Below, in pieces: positions 1 through 9,193 of a stretch of 37,039 nucleotides of DNA. The notes beneath the pieces were generated by a model, which was given only the letters and a program-made list of their open reading frames with translations, searched no databases and had not been told where the DNA came from. The stretch's first letter is position 1. Each line of letters begins with the position of its first letter. The position numbers and the translations under genes were made by a program. The DNA is from Lysobacteraceae bacterium. GTDB lineage: Bacteria > Pseudomonadota > Gammaproteobacteria > Xanthomonadales > BQJN01. The stretch lies in assembly GCA_021604725.1 (NCBI GenBank), contig BQJN01000042.1, forward strand, positions 1 to 37,039. The letters run 5' to 3'.

Positions 1-1
1 C

Positions 2-3000
2 ATGTCGGGTGCACCGATTGGCCTGTTGATGGGCACGTTCTGGCCCTGGGCCTCTCCCGAACTGTTGGGGCCCACCGAACTTGCGCACTACGCGATTCCA
101 TACCTTGCGGTCGTTGTTCCATCGCTGCTCGCCGTATCGGCCATCCTGTTCGCGATAGTCGCCATGACTCGTAGCCTGATCTTCAGCTATATAGCGGCCA
201 TGGGTTTGATGGCCATGTATGCCGTGGTGTCGTTACTTGAAAGCACCTCGCCCATGCTTGACCCATTCATGTACCAGCTGTTCGAGCAAAAAACCCAGTA
301 CTGGACAGCCGTCGAACTCAATACCCGCGTCATCGCCTTCGACAGCAAGGTGTGGCTGAATCGACTGACCTGGTTGGCGCTAGCGCTAATAAGCTACCTA
401 ACGGCGTTTTTTCTATTTTCATTCCGGGTGGCCGCCAAAAAAGGCGACGCCAAAAATAAGGTCTCGCATCAACCAAGGTCGGTCGAGACCGGGCCAAGGC
501 ATGATGGAACGCCGCGTTGGACCAAGCATACGGCCTGGTACCAACTCGGCACCCGGTTGGCGTTCGAAATAAAGTCCATTGCCAAAAGCGCACCGTTCGA
601 AATTTTGATGGTACTCAGTGCGGTGGTGTTGTTTCTGAGCCTGGGCAACCGCGAGGTGATGTACGGCGTCAACGCACTGCCATTGACCTACCTGCTGGTC
701 GACTCACTCACCTTTTTGACCTTGCCAATGTTGATAGTCTCTGCTTTTTACAGTGCCGAGATTTTCTGGCGCGAACGTCAGGCCGGATTTAGCGAGGTGA
801 TTGACGCCACGCCCACCCCTGATTGGGTATTTGTGCTGGCCAAGGTTGGCGCCCTGGTGTTTATTCTACTGAGCATCACCTTGCTTGGATTGGTGATGGC
901 GTTGGGCTTTCAAATAGCTGCCCATCACTACGACTTTCAGCTCGGTCTTTACCTGCACCAAGGTCTGATCATTCACCTGCTGCCGGTGGCATTCATCGCT
1001 GTTCTTGCCTGCCTGTTCCAGGTGATCACCAATCACCGCTATGGCGGCATGCTGCTGTTCGGCCTGTTCATGCTCGCCGTGATCACTTCACGGGACTTGC
1101 TGTCCTGGGAGCATCCCTTGCTGAGTTATGGCTTGCCGGTGATCGGAGTAGCCCTATCGGAGATGAACGGCATCGACCGGTTTGCTGATCTGGCGTACTG
1201 GATTCGCGCCTATTGGGGCGCGATCGCCGGACTGTTTCTGGTGCTGACTTACGTGCTGTGGAGCCGCGGTACCACACAACCAATGAAGCTTCGCCTGCGC
1301 CAGCTTCAGGCTTTGACCGAACCGGCTGCCAAATGGCCCATTCTTGCACTATGCGTTGTGGGCCTCGCCAGTGGCGGTTTCGTTTTCTACAACACCAACA
1401 TCCTAAATGACTACGTCACCCAACCCGAGGTCGAAGCGCTGCAGGTCGCCTACGAACAGCGCTATGGTCAATACCAGGCACTGCCCATGCCCAGAACGGT
1501 TGCCATCGACATGCAAGTTGACCTTTTTCCTTCGCAAAGACGAGTCGAGGTACGCGGATCGCATGTACTGGAGAACCAAAGCGGTCAGGTGATCGACACG
1601 GTCCATGTGGTGTTTGACCCTGGCACCGATGTGCTTGATATCAAGCTGGACGGAAGCGGCTCTATCAGTCGAGAAGACGACCCATTCAACTACTACATCA
1701 TCGACCTGGCAAGCGCCATGCAGCCCGCCGAGCGACGCACCTTGACGTTCCAGCAACAAACGGTGACCGCAGGATTTCCTCACGACAGGCCTGATTCCAC
1801 CCTGGTCAGCAACGGCACCTTCATCAGCAATGAGCAACTGGCACCACACATTGGATTTCAACCCAATTATCTGCTTGATGTCCCCGCAGCGCGGCAAGCG
1901 CATGGTCTGCCGCCCCTGCCTCGTCGCCCTCCCCTGGAGGATCAAAACCAGCAACACAACAATGTCTTGCGCCAGGACAGTGATTTCATCGACTACAAGC
2001 TCACCTTGTCCACCGAACAGGGACAACTTGGGGTCGCGCCGGGCTATCTGGTCAGGCAGTGGAACGACGGTGACCGCCGCTACTTTGCCTACGAAATGGA
2101 CGTGCCAATTCGAAACTTCTACAGCGTGCTGTCGGCGGACTATGCCTCATACACTGACCGCTGGAATGACGTTGAGCTGGAAATCCTGCATCACGCAGCA
2201 CACGATCAGAACCTCGACCGCATGATGTTGGCAATCAAAGACAGCCTGGGCTATTTCAGTCAGGCCTTCAGCCCGTACCAATACCGGCAACTTCGTATCG
2301 TCGAATTTCCAGGCTACAGAGCCTATGCACAATCCTTCCCCAACACCATTCCGTATTCGGAGGACATTGGCTTTGTCGCAGACGTCAAAGACGGTGATCT
2401 GGACATGCCGTACTACGTCACAGCGCACGAAGTGGCCCATCAGTGGTGGGGTCACCAGATCAGTGCGGCCAATGTCCAGGGCGATGGTCTGATTCACGAG
2501 ACGCTGGCGCAATATTCGGCCTTGCTGGTGATGGAACGTCGCTACGGTCGCGATGGTGTGAGACCGTTCCTTAAATACGAATTGGACCGCTACCTCAAAC
2601 AGCGCAGTAATGAGGTGATCGCTGAACTACCGCTGTACCGCGAAGAGGACCAACCCTACATCCACTACCGAAAAGGCACCGTCATCATGTACGCCCTACG
2701 CGACTACCTGGGCGCGGATCTGGTCAATCGCGTACTGAAGCGACTCATTGAACTTAGAGCCTATAGCTCACAACCCTACGCAACCTCGCTGGACTTTCTT
2801 CGATTGCTAAAAGAAGAAGCAGGCCCAAAACATCTGGCCATGATTGAAGACTTCTTTGAGCGGGTCACGCTGTATGACTTGAAGCTTCTTAAAGCCGATG
2901 TATCCCCACGAGCCGATGGCCGATTCGATGTCACTCTGCAAATCGATACGGGCAAATACTATGCCGGCAATGGCGGCATAGAAACACCGGCCCCCTTTGA

Positions 3001-3220
3001 CCTGGCCGTGGACATTGGTTTGTTCGCGAAAGACCCGGCGGAGACCGACTTCACCGCCAACGATGTGATTGAACTTGACAAGCATCACGTCGAGGACGGT
3101 GTATCAACCCTGAAAATGACGGTGGACCAGGCACCCGTGTTTGCCGGCATTGACCCTTACAATAAACTGATCGACCGAGATTCAGAGGACAATTTGGGGA
3201 GAGTTAGGGGGGACTATTAG
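2..3220 (+). CDS. ABC-2 type permease fused to M1-family aminopeptidase (5' partial)
   Basis: The first 470 or so residues hold about ten hydrophobic helices arranged like two ABC-2 permease halves. The remainder is an external or periplasmic M1 peptidase domain. The zinc motif HEVAH is at about residues 809-813, in the context HEVAHQWWGH, with the third ligand Glu in HETLAQYS about 20 residues later. The usual GxMEN aminopeptidase motif is not present; the equivalent place reads YSEDIGF (about residue 785). Members of this fusion family are usually near 1200 residues and the frame is open to the window edge, so the first ATG here is probably internal and the N terminus is missing. A partner ABC ATPase gene would be expected just upstream. 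Known family: permease/M1 fusions of proteobacteria with no settled substrate. The architecture call is secure; the transported or cleaved substrate is unknown. Confidence 0.9.
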   Translation: MSGAPIGLLMGTFWPWASPELLGPTELAHYAIPYLAVVVPSLLAVSAILFAIVAMTRSLIFSYIAAMGLMAMYAVVSLLESTSPMLDPFMYQLFEQKTQYWTAVELNTRVIAFDSKVWLNRLTWLALALISYLTAFFLFSFRVAAKKGDAKNKVSHQPRSVETGPRHDGTPRWTKHTAWYQLGTRLAFEIKSIAKSAPFEILMVLSAVVLFLSLGNREVMYGVNALPLTYLLVDSLTFLTLPMLIVSAFYSAEIFWRERQAGFSEVIDATPTPDWVFVLAKVGALVFILLSITLLGLVMALGFQIAAHHYDFQLGLYLHQGLIIHLLPVAFIAVLACLFQVITNHRYGGMLLFGLFMLAVITSRDLLSWEHPLLSYGLPVIGVALSEMNGIDRFADLAYWIRAYWGAIAGLFLVLTYVLWSRGTTQPMKLRLRQLQALTEPAAKWPILALCVVGLASGGFVFYNTNILNDYVTQPEVEALQVAYEQRYGQYQALPMPRTVAIDMQVDLFPSQRRVEVRGSHVLENQSGQVIDTVHVVFDPGTDVLDIKLDGSGSISREDDPFNYYIIDLASAMQPAERRTLTFQQQTVTAGFPHDRPDSTLVSNGTFISNEQLAPHIGFQPNYLLDVPAARQAHGLPPLPRRPPLEDQNQQHNNVLRQDSDFIDYKLTLSTEQGQLGVAPGYLVRQWNDGDRRYFAYEMDVPIRNFYSVLSADYASYTDRWNDVELEILHHAAHDQNLDRMMLAIKDSLGYFSQAFSPYQYRQLRIVEFPGYRAYAQSFPNTIPYSEDIGFVADVKDGDLDMPYYVTAHEVAHQWWGHQISAANVQGDGLIHETLAQYSALLVMERRYGRDGVRPFLKYELDRYLKQRSNEVIAELPLYREEDQPYIHYRKGTVIMYALRDYLGADLVNRVLKRLIELRAYSSQPYATSLDFLRLLKEEAGPKHLAMIEDFFERVTLYDLKLLKADVSPRADGRFDVTLQIDTGKYYAGNGGIETPAPFDLAVDIGLFAKDPAETDFTANDVIELDKHHVEDGVSTLKMTVDQAPVFAGIDPYNKLIDRDSEDNLGRVRGDY

Positions 3221-3240
3221 TCGTTGGGAGGGTTCGACTT

Positions 3241-3436
3241 ACCCTCATCCGGCCTTGCTCCGCGCAGCCACCTTCTCCCGTAGGACGGGAGAAGGAACAA
3301 AGGGCTCTTCTCTACCTGATGGCTGTAGTTTCGCGACAGCCTCGAATCGGGAGAGGGGCTCGGGGTGAGCAGTCAGGACATTTCCGAAAAATAGGCTCCC
3401 CTCTACCGTTTTCGGGAGAGGGGCTGGGGGTGAGGG
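3241..3436. repeat. REP-like intergenic mosaic with inverted repeats
   Basis: The 390-base gap 3221-3610 has no convincing gene. It contains a perfect 10-base inverted repeat (CCTTCTCCCG, 3271-3280, against 3286-3295, loop 5) just after the permease/M1 gene. A second hairpin (3398-3408 against 3413-3423, one mismatch, TTTT loop) follows. The half-motif GGGAGAGGGGCTSGGGGTGAG occurs at about 3349-3368 and again at about 3415-3434, and the left edge begins with its complement (ACCCTCATCC). This is the layout of short palindromic intergenic repeats common in gammaproteobacteria. The first hairpin could also help end transcription, but no T-run follows it. Confidence 0.6.
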
Positions 3437-3610
3437 CAAGATAGCTTGCTTTTTCGTTCACCACCGGCTGGGTACCTTGGGGCACCCCACCGGGGCGACC
3501 TAGAATATAGGGTTTCAACGAAATTCAAGCGTTTCGCCATGGATGGCTGCTTCGGTACTACCTACGCAGCACGTTGGTCGCGGAGCATAAGGCGCGCCCC
3601 CAACCAAGCA

Positions 3611-4486
3611 TCAAACCAATCCCGCACGGAGGGCATCAATTCGCTCATCCTTGGCCTGCCACAACGAATCGGCCCAACTGGCCAACCTTTCCCTGAAGTC
3701 TGCGTCACCTGAGTCCTGTCCCAACAGATTGCCATCAATCGCAAGACGGCGCACATCGACCAACACCTGTGGAATTCGACCGCACAACAGTTGCCACAGT
3801 GTCGGTGCCTCGCCCTTGTAGACGATGGTCACATCGACCACGCCTTTCAGGCTGTCAGCCATGGCGTGGAACACCTGAGATACACCACCAACGCGGGGCA
3901 GCAACAGGTTCCGATACGGCGAGCCTTGCCTTTTCTGTTTCGCTGCTGTCAATCGCGTGCCTTCCAGGAAGCTCATCATTGACGTCGGCATGTCCCGAAA
4001 CTTTTCGCAGGCGCGCCGAGCTGTTTCCAGGTCCTTACCCTTCAACTCCGGCTTTTTGCGAACTTGCTCGCGGCTGTAGCGACGCATGAACGGAAAATCC
4101 AGCGCCCACCAGGCCAGCCCGATCACCGGCACCCAAATCAACTGCTGCTTGATGAAAAACCGCATGAACGGAATTTTGCGATTGAGCACGCGCTGCAATA
4201 CCAGAATATCTACCCAGGATTGGTGGTTGCTGACCACCAGGTAACTTGAATCGCGATCAAGTCCTTGCGGCATGTCAACGCCCCATCGCGTGCCGGTGGT
4301 GGATATCAACGCGTTGTTGATCCCGATCCAGCCTTCTGCAATGGACTCGGACAAGCTGCGCACCCAGCGCTTGACACTGTGCGCTGGCATGGCCTTGAAC
4401 GGTGCCAGAATAAACAGCCCAACAGAGGCCAAAACCGTATTGATCGATACCAGCAATAGCCGTATCGCACCGAGGATGGTGGACAT
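3611..4486 (-). CDS. 1-acylglycerol-3-phosphate O-acyltransferase family protein (PlsC/YihG-like)
   Basis: A membrane-associated acyltransferase expected to move an acyl chain onto lysophosphatidic acid or a related lysolipid. It shows the family catalytic HX4D motif as NHQSWVD (H88, D93) and the acceptor-binding EGTR motif at 175-178. One N-terminal hydrophobic segment covers about residues 8-30, and a second hydrophobic stretch (WVPVIGLAWWALDFPF) follows the active site, as in the YihG-type subgroup of about 300 residues. The ATG at 4486 is chosen; an in-frame TTG two codons upstream (4492) is the alternative. The Shine-Dalgarno sequence is weak. It appears to be transcribed alone. The family is clear; the exact lipid substrate is not. 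Confidence 0.88.
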   Translation of the reverse strand: MSTILGAIRLLLVSINTVLASVGLFILAPFKAMPAHSVKRWVRSLSESIAEGWIGINNALISTTGTRWGVDMPQGLDRDSSYLVVSNHQSWVDILVLQRVLNRKIPFMRFFIKQQLIWVPVIGLAWWALDFPFMRRYSREQVRKKPELKGKDLETARRACEKFRDMPTSMMSFLEGTRLTAAKQKRQGSPYRNLLLPRVGGVSQVFHAMADSLKGVVDVTIVYKGEAPTLWQLLCGRIPQVLVDVRRLAIDGNLLGQDSGDADFRERLASWADSLWQAKDERIDALRAGLV

Positions 4487-4582
4487 ATTCAATCTACATT
4501 GCTTGTCAGCGGGCCAGTATAGCCCGTGCGTTGGTCGGATTCAGAGCAAGCGTTTGGCCATTCGATCTGACCGGCCGCGCAG

Positions 4583-5161
4583 CTAGTCCGTTGGCAACAC
4601 CATGGCCGGCATATCCTCAGCCGGGTACAGGATATTGCTTCGCCCACCGTCCGGCAGACTCAGTGCGCGAATATTGAAGCGCAATGTCCATTGACCTCCG
4701 CCAAATCGCGCCTTGCTGATCTGCATCTCCCGCGCTTCAGCATTTTTGAAGTTGATTTGTGGTGGATCGGACTCATCATCCATGCCGTTCATCCACACTA
4801 CGTTCGATGTCCAGCCAGATATTTCCCACCACTGGTCACTGTTTCCGCTCTGTGGTGCCGAATCTGGCTCGTCTGCTGGCCATTCGCCCAGCTGAGCAGA
4901 AACGTGTAGGTTGATGGCACGCTCAAGCTTGGGCGTATCAAGCTCCAGATCAAGCGTTCCGTAACTGCCTTCCAGGTAGTCATAGCATAACCAGACATAG
5001 TGTTCGTCGATGTAGTGATGCAGGGTCACACCGGCACCCAGCTCAATGCTTTCATTTTCCGCGTAACTCGCCTCGCTGCAGCGACCATCGACCATAGGGG
5101 GTGGATTGGCTGCTGCCGTGCCAACAAATGCAACCGTTACCAAAAAGACGCTTATTCTCAT
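4583..5161 (-). CDS. Secreted hypothetical protein with beta-sandwich (CBM9/DOMON-like) look
   Basis: I do not recognise a named family. The start at 5161 is preferred because it gives a clean signal peptide (MRISVFLVTVAFVGTAAA) and has GGTGA a few bases upstream; the open frame extends upstream to 5308. The mature part (about 170 residues) opens with VDGRCSEASY and continues with VTLHHYIDEHYVWLCYDY and LDLELDTP. That pattern resembles carbohydrate-binding/DOMON-type beta-sandwiches, where a small 'test' module is displayed outside the cell. Two cysteines near the N terminus of the mature form could pair. Exported location is well supported; ligand and role are unknown. Confidence 0.7.
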   Translation of the reverse strand: MRISVFLVTVAFVGTAAANPPPMVDGRCSEASYAENESIELGAGVTLHHYIDEHYVWLCYDYLEGSYGTLDLELDTPKLERAINLHVSAQLGEWPADEPDSAPQSGNSDQWWEISGWTSNVVWMNGMDDESDPPQINFKNAEAREMQISKARFGGGQWTLRFNIRALSLPDGGRSNILYPAEDMPAMVLPTD

Positions 5162-5324
5162 ACCGTTCACCGAAAAGACAGTTGAAGATTTCAACAATAC
5201 TGATGGATCTAACGGCTGTGATACAGGTCCCTGAACTCGGTTTAGCCCGCCACTGAGGCAGACCATGGTTTCGACGCGACGAGGTTCGCGATCGTTTGCA
5301 ATCGCCATCTATTGACGGTCGAGA

Positions 5325-6044
5325 TCAGCTTGGTTGGCCGCGACGTCGATAGACGCGATACAGCGGCATCCACACCATCAAAAGGCTGAAGGCAAAGCCG
5401 GCGAACGGCACCTGAGGCGCCGGTATGACCCAGGCCAACAGTATGCAGATCACCCCCGCCAATGATGTGCCTAACCATAGATACTGGCGGGTGTTGGTTT
5501 CGTATATTTCGCGCGCATTCAGTCGCAGCGCATGTTGGCAGGATGCTGCATGGCGATACATGGCAACAAACACCAAACACAGGGCGATAAAGCCCGTGCC
5601 AAGGAAGACAAACATGTCGGCCAATTGATCATAGGAGCTCAAGGAGAAGTTGGCTGGAAAATAGTCGCCACTGACCCAGGAAAAGAAGCCCTGGGCCATG
5701 ATGCGCATGGGGTAGATGTAAACCAGCACGACGATTAACAGCGCCGTGCTTAGCACCACGGTCTTGGCATCGTCGAGTCCATAGCGTCGACTCCACCGAT
5801 TGTGCGTATACCAGATCCAGACCAACTGCATCACCGCGACAATGAAGGCCGGAATGCCCTTGATCGCGACGATAATTTCGTCGTAGTTGGTAGGAATCGA
5901 GTCGAAAGAAATCACCAGCATGGTGACCGCGAAAGCAAACGCTGCATCGACAAACACCTCGGTGCGCGTCATCTCCAGGCCGCGCATGCGGAATCCGTCC
6001 TCGAGCGGACAGCTATCGAGGAAGGTCTGGTCGATTGCTTTCAA
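5325..6044 (-). CDS. TMEM175-family (DUF1211) potassium-channel-like membrane protein
   Basis: The first helix carries the family signature RTEVFVDAAFAFAVTMLVIS (compare R-xxx-F-S/V-D-xx-FA-xxx-T), which lines the selectivity filter in TMEM175 channels. About six membrane segments follow, including PAFIVAVMQLVWIWYTHNRW and VVLSTALLIVVLVYIYPM. Bacterial members have one six-helix repeat and act as tetramers. The longest start is a TTG at 6044; an ATG at 5987 would give MRGLEMTRTEVF. I keep the longer form because the upstream residues read like a normal cytoplasmic lead-in, but the start is uncertain. It is a single-gene unit between two secreted proteins. Conductance and ion choice are inferred from the family only. 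Confidence 0.8.
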   Translation of the reverse strand: MKAIDQTFLDSCPLEDGFRMRGLEMTRTEVFVDAAFAFAVTMLVISFDSIPTNYDEIIVAIKGIPAFIVAVMQLVWIWYTHNRWSRRYGLDDAKTVVLSTALLIVVLVYIYPMRIMAQGFFSWVSGDYFPANFSLSSYDQLADMFVFLGTGFIALCLVFVAMYRHAASCQHALRLNAREIYETNTRQYLWLGTSLAGVICILLAWVIPAPQVPFAGFAFSLLMVWMPLYRVYRRRGQPS

Positions 6045-6164
6045 ACAGACTGTCCGCCGGCGCGCAACGACGGGCGCAAGTTCAGCGCCCGCCGACCATT
6101 GGCGACTACAGCAGTCACGCCCCGTTCAGCACAAGCCCGATGCAGGTAGCGGAACTGAGCACCG

Positions 6165-7085
6165 TCAATCGATGGTAAATGACTGCAAATCAACCGGAGT
6201 CATCGGGTTCGAGGTAAACCCGTTGTCATAAAATTGCGCTAGCGTCATTTCACTGAGAAATGTCGGCGAGTTCAACCAACCGGTCATCAGCTCAAAAGCC
6301 ATGTCGTTTACCCCGTCGGTGATACCAACGAGCCCGCCGCCGCCGAGTACCTCATTCCAGTGTCCGTCAGCGGTCCCTGCGCCACCCTCGAGTTCGACGT
6401 CCGGTGTCCCCATCTGGCCGAATTCACTTTGCCAGCGAGCGGTGGCTGCTGCACCGATGAACTCGCCACTACCTGTCGTGTAAAGAGGAGTCCCAGCACC
6501 AGCACCAAAGCCACATCCATTTGCCGTATTGGGATCTGGATTACAACCCCAGAGTGTTCCAAAGCCAAGCACATGCCCCATTTCGTGGCGAATAACCTCC
6601 TCCAACTCACCAGACATCTCCAGGACAGCGACATCGGCGGAGTCAAAGCTCATACTTCCGGTTGTTGTGAGAACAAATCCACCCTGCTGCGACGCGGCAG
6701 TTGGACCCGCGGAGCCTAATACGCCTCCTGGTCCATCAATGGCCGGAGCATCGGCGTCAATCGTCACACTTCCCACCAAGATGGCATCGCGATAGCCAGT
6801 CAGCACTGCTTCCCAGAATGCTTCGGCGTTGGTAAAGGCCATTTGTTGGCTGGCGGTTAGGCTCATGTCTGGAAAGTTGACAACAATATTGAAACCAGGG
6901 ACACGAGCCGCGTCAGGTGGCCCCTTGATCATTGTTTTGATCTCGGGTCGCGTGAAGTTCAAGTGGAGAGCACCCTCTCCATTCTGCGCGAACGCACCCA
7001 GCGACATGGTTCCGCTGACCACCCCCAAGAACATCCCCACGGACCGCTGCGTCCATGATCGCTGAAAACTTGTTGATCCCTTCAT
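6165..7085 (-). CDS. Leishmanolysin-like (M8) secreted zinc metalloprotease
   Basis: A metzincin protease predicted to be exported. The N terminus is basic and hydrophobic, ending in a likely signal-peptidase site after SLGAFA. The zinc motif is HEMGHVLGFGT (H167, E168, H171). A third distant His ligand lies in DGHWNEVLGGG (about 243), and the Met-turn is in FELMTGWLNSP; this spacing fits the leishmanolysin group rather than the compact HExxHxxGxxH metzincins. The C terminus ends LQSFTID with no anchor. The ATG at 7085 has a good Shine-Dalgarno GAGGTG eight bases upstream. Bacterial M8 homologues are common in marine proteobacteria; substrates are not known. Confidence 0.87.
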   Translation of the reverse strand: MKGSTSFQRSWTQRSVGMFLGVVSGTMSLGAFAQNGEGALHLNFTRPEIKTMIKGPPDAARVPGFNIVVNFPDMSLTASQQMAFTNAEAFWEAVLTGYRDAILVGSVTIDADAPAIDGPGGVLGSAGPTAASQQGGFVLTTTGSMSFDSADVAVLEMSGELEEVIRHEMGHVLGFGTLWGCNPDPNTANGCGFGAGAGTPLYTTGSGEFIGAAATARWQSEFGQMGTPDVELEGGAGTADGHWNEVLGGGGLVGITDGVNDMAFELMTGWLNSPTFLSEMTLAQFYDNGFTSNPMTPVDLQSFTID

Positions 7086-7199
7086 CTATCCACACCTCGT
7101 GTTCGTTTGATTAACCTACCACTACTGCCAACCCATTTTTTTGAGCTAGTCGTTGTTTCAATGGCTGACTCCAGCAACCAAAGAGCTTACACCAAAACA

Positions 7200-8420
7200 T
7201 TACCTTCCGGCGATAACATCATGATTTTGCCCATCTAATCTAGCCAGGTACCAGTCAACAAAGCGGCTGGCAAATACTTCCATTGAGGTAAACGGACCCG
7301 GCCTATAGTAGCGCGAGCTGACACCCAATTGATTCTGCTCGATGATCGTCTTGTCCTCTCGGGTGGTGGTGTCCCACAGCCAGATCAGTTTTGGCAACGC
7401 ATAGTCCTGCCCTTCCCTGGCGCCTGCCCGAACCAGCCAGCTCACCTGACATACTGTTTCTGCCACTGATACCGGCAGGAATCGGTAAAGCACTGCATGG
7501 TCGCTGTAAATCAAACCGAACAGATTCGGGCCCAACTGGAAATCGGTGGCCAGTGCGACGGGGGCTTGTAATGACCCAATCAACGGCGCCACCGGTTGAC
7601 CATCCTCGCTACCGGTCACATGCCCATTGACCAGCGGGTAGTGCGCATACTGACATTCAAGACCCGCTTTGGGCGCGTTCAGCCAGGTACCATCAACCAT
7701 CTGGGAAAAACCGGAGGCCTTCGCCAATTGATTGGCCTGGGCTTGTCCCTCAAGCCATTGGTCACGCGGTACCGCCAACTGATGCCCTTTGGAGTAGGCC
7801 TTGTGCGAAGGTCGGCAGTGATAACACTCGCAGTAATTCTCGACCGCCAGCTTCCAGTTGGCATTGATTGAGTAATCGATGGAATGCGCGACCTTCAGGT
7901 CGGCCAGCCCGTGCGCCTTGAGCGCACCACCCATACGATGACGCAAGATACGAAACGGCGACGGCTTGGCAGCGAAATTGATGAACAGCAGTCCCTCAAT
8001 TTCATCCAAAGCCACTCGTTTCAATCCCAGCCTGGATCGATCGACTTCGTCCGACAGTTCAGCCGCGGCCAGCAATTCACCGCTCAGGGCATACGACCAA
8101 CCGTGATAGGGACAAACCAGGCGCTTTGCCTGTCCTTGTTGCTGTTGGCAAATTCGCGAGCCACGATGCCTGCAAACGTTGAGCAAGGCTCGATAGCCAG
8201 CCTCGCTCCGGACCACAATGACAGACTCACCGGCCATCTCGAATAAAAGGTAGTCGCCAATCTTGGGCAGTTGGCTGACATGCCCTGCATACTGCCATCC
8301 GGCAAGAAAGATTTGTTGCAGGTCACGCTCGAAAATTTCGGCATCATGGTAAAACCCTGCGGGCAAACCATGTCCCGATTTGCGCGCCGCCACCAATGCA
8401 TCGACAGGGCTCTTGCTCAC
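7200..8420 (-). CDS. Rieske non-heme iron oxygenase, alpha subunit (ring-hydroxylating / quaternary-amine type)
   Basis: The N-terminal Rieske domain binds a [2Fe-2S] cluster through C83-x-H85 (CRHRG) and C103-xx-H106 (CPYHGW). The catalytic domain has the mononuclear iron site ECYHCRPSH (H201, H206) with a distal Asp expected near WLWDTTT. Length (406) and the NWKLAVENYCECYHC context match the group that includes choline, glycine-betaine, carnitine and stachydrine monooxygenases as well as ring-hydroxylating enzymes. It starts with a GTG that shares four bases (GTGA) with the stop of the TetR gene upstream, so the two are translationally coupled. No ferredoxin reductase subunit is seen in the window; electrons must come from elsewhere or from a neighbour. 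The family is firm; the substrate is inferred from context to be an N-methylated compound. Confidence 0.93.
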   Translation of the reverse strand: MSKSPVDALVAARKSGHGLPAGFYHDAEIFERDLQQIFLAGWQYAGHVSQLPKIGDYLLFEMAGESVIVVRSEAGYRALLNVCRHRGSRICQQQQGQAKRLVCPYHGWSYALSGELLAAAELSDEVDRSRLGLKRVALDEIEGLLFINFAAKPSPFRILRHRMGGALKAHGLADLKVAHSIDYSINANWKLAVENYCECYHCRPSHKAYSKGHQLAVPRDQWLEGQAQANQLAKASGFSQMVDGTWLNAPKAGLECQYAHYPLVNGHVTGSEDGQPVAPLIGSLQAPVALATDFQLGPNLFGLIYSDHAVLYRFLPVSVAETVCQVSWLVRAGAREGQDYALPKLIWLWDTTTREDKTIIEQNQLGVSSRYYRPGPFTSMEVFASRFVDWYLARLDGQNHDVIAGR

Positions 8421-9052
8421 CGATTGGCTCCTGACGAAGGAAAGTGATTGGGGAACATGCCGGCAAGGTAATCATCAATAACCTGCTTGGCGCCATCACG
8501 ATCGAGGCGACCGGCATCCATCAACATGCTGAGCCATAGCCCGCTGCCCATGGATGACAGCCCCCTGGAGACAGTTCGCCAATCGTGATCATAACCACCC
8601 TCGCCAATCAATTGGCGACACACTTCAGCGACAGTGGCGCGATACTCGTCATCGATTTGTGAGCATAGTTTTCGATAGATGGGCCTGGACTTGCTCTCAC
8701 CCCAAAATGCGAACCACACCGCCAATTTGTTGCGCTCACAGATAGGCTTCTCGAAGTCGACATGCGCCAGTGTACGAAGCCGATCAACACAATCGGTTCC
8801 GGCGTCCGCGTAGGCGCGCTGCCAGCTATCACGGTACTCGGTAGAAAGGTGCTCCAAGGTCGCCACCAGCAGACGCTGTTTGCTTTGAAAATGCAAGTTG
8901 ATAATGCCCTGACTGAGCTTTGCCTCGCGCGCCACGGTAGCGATCGTGGTAGCTGCAAGGCCATGCCGCGCGATCGACCGAATGGTGGCCTTGATCAACT
9001 CCTGTTGCCGCTGTTGTTTGGGTGCGGTTCTGGGTTTCTTGCTATCGACCAT
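8417..9052 (-). CDS. TetR/AcrR-family regulator (BetI-like)
   Basis: A helix-turn-helix domain occupies about residues 15-60 (IARHGLAATTIATVAREAKLSQGIINLHFQSK in consecutive helices), followed by an all-helical ligand-binding domain. The 'SQGIINLHF' recognition-helix context is like BetI, the choline-responsive repressor. The start at 9052 (MVDSKK) is preferred, with an ATG at 9082 possible; neither has a strong ribosome site. The gene overlaps the Rieske oxygenase by four bases and is divergent from the FAD-oxidoreductase gene, the usual place for a local repressor that responds to the pathway substrate. A large palindrome at 9104-9135 is the likely operator. Confidence 0.9.
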   Translation of the reverse strand: MVDSKKPRTAPKQQRQQELIKATIRSIARHGLAATTIATVAREAKLSQGIINLHFQSKQRLLVATLEHLSTEYRDSWQRAYADAGTDCVDRLRTLAHVDFEKPICERNKLAVWFAFWGESKSRPIYRKLCSQIDDEYRATVAEVCRQLIGEGGYDHDWRTVSRGLSSMGSGLWLSMLMDAGRLDRDGAKQVIDDYLAGMFPNHFPSSGANR

Positions 9053-9103
9053 GTTTCTACAGACTAAAGGTACTGACCTCATATTAGATCGTTTTTCAGA
9101 CCT

Positions 9104-9135
9104 TATCCAATGACTGAATAATTATTCACTGGATA
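9104..9135. promoter_or_regulatory. Candidate TetR operator: nested palindrome in the divergent promoter
   Basis: The centre is a perfect 14-base palindrome, TGAATAATTATTCA (9115-9128). It is flanked by TATCCA (9104-9109) and its complement TGGATA (9130-9135). TCCARTGA can be read inward from both sides (TCCAATGA from the left, TCCAGTGA from the right strand). A site of about 30 bases between a TetR gene and its divergent target is typical of BetI/QacR-like operators bound by two dimers. Binding is inferred. Confidence 0.6.
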
Positions 9136-9193
9136 TGGACAACACGACCACGTTGTGACAACCTCTCAGTCTTGCCCGCAATACCCAAGAACA

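Noticed and set aside
1403-2026. 207-codon open frame on the minus strand inside the permease/M1 gene
   Set aside because: It is antisense to a strongly conserved coding region, has no recognisable domain or ribosome site, and its composition fits a frame shadow.
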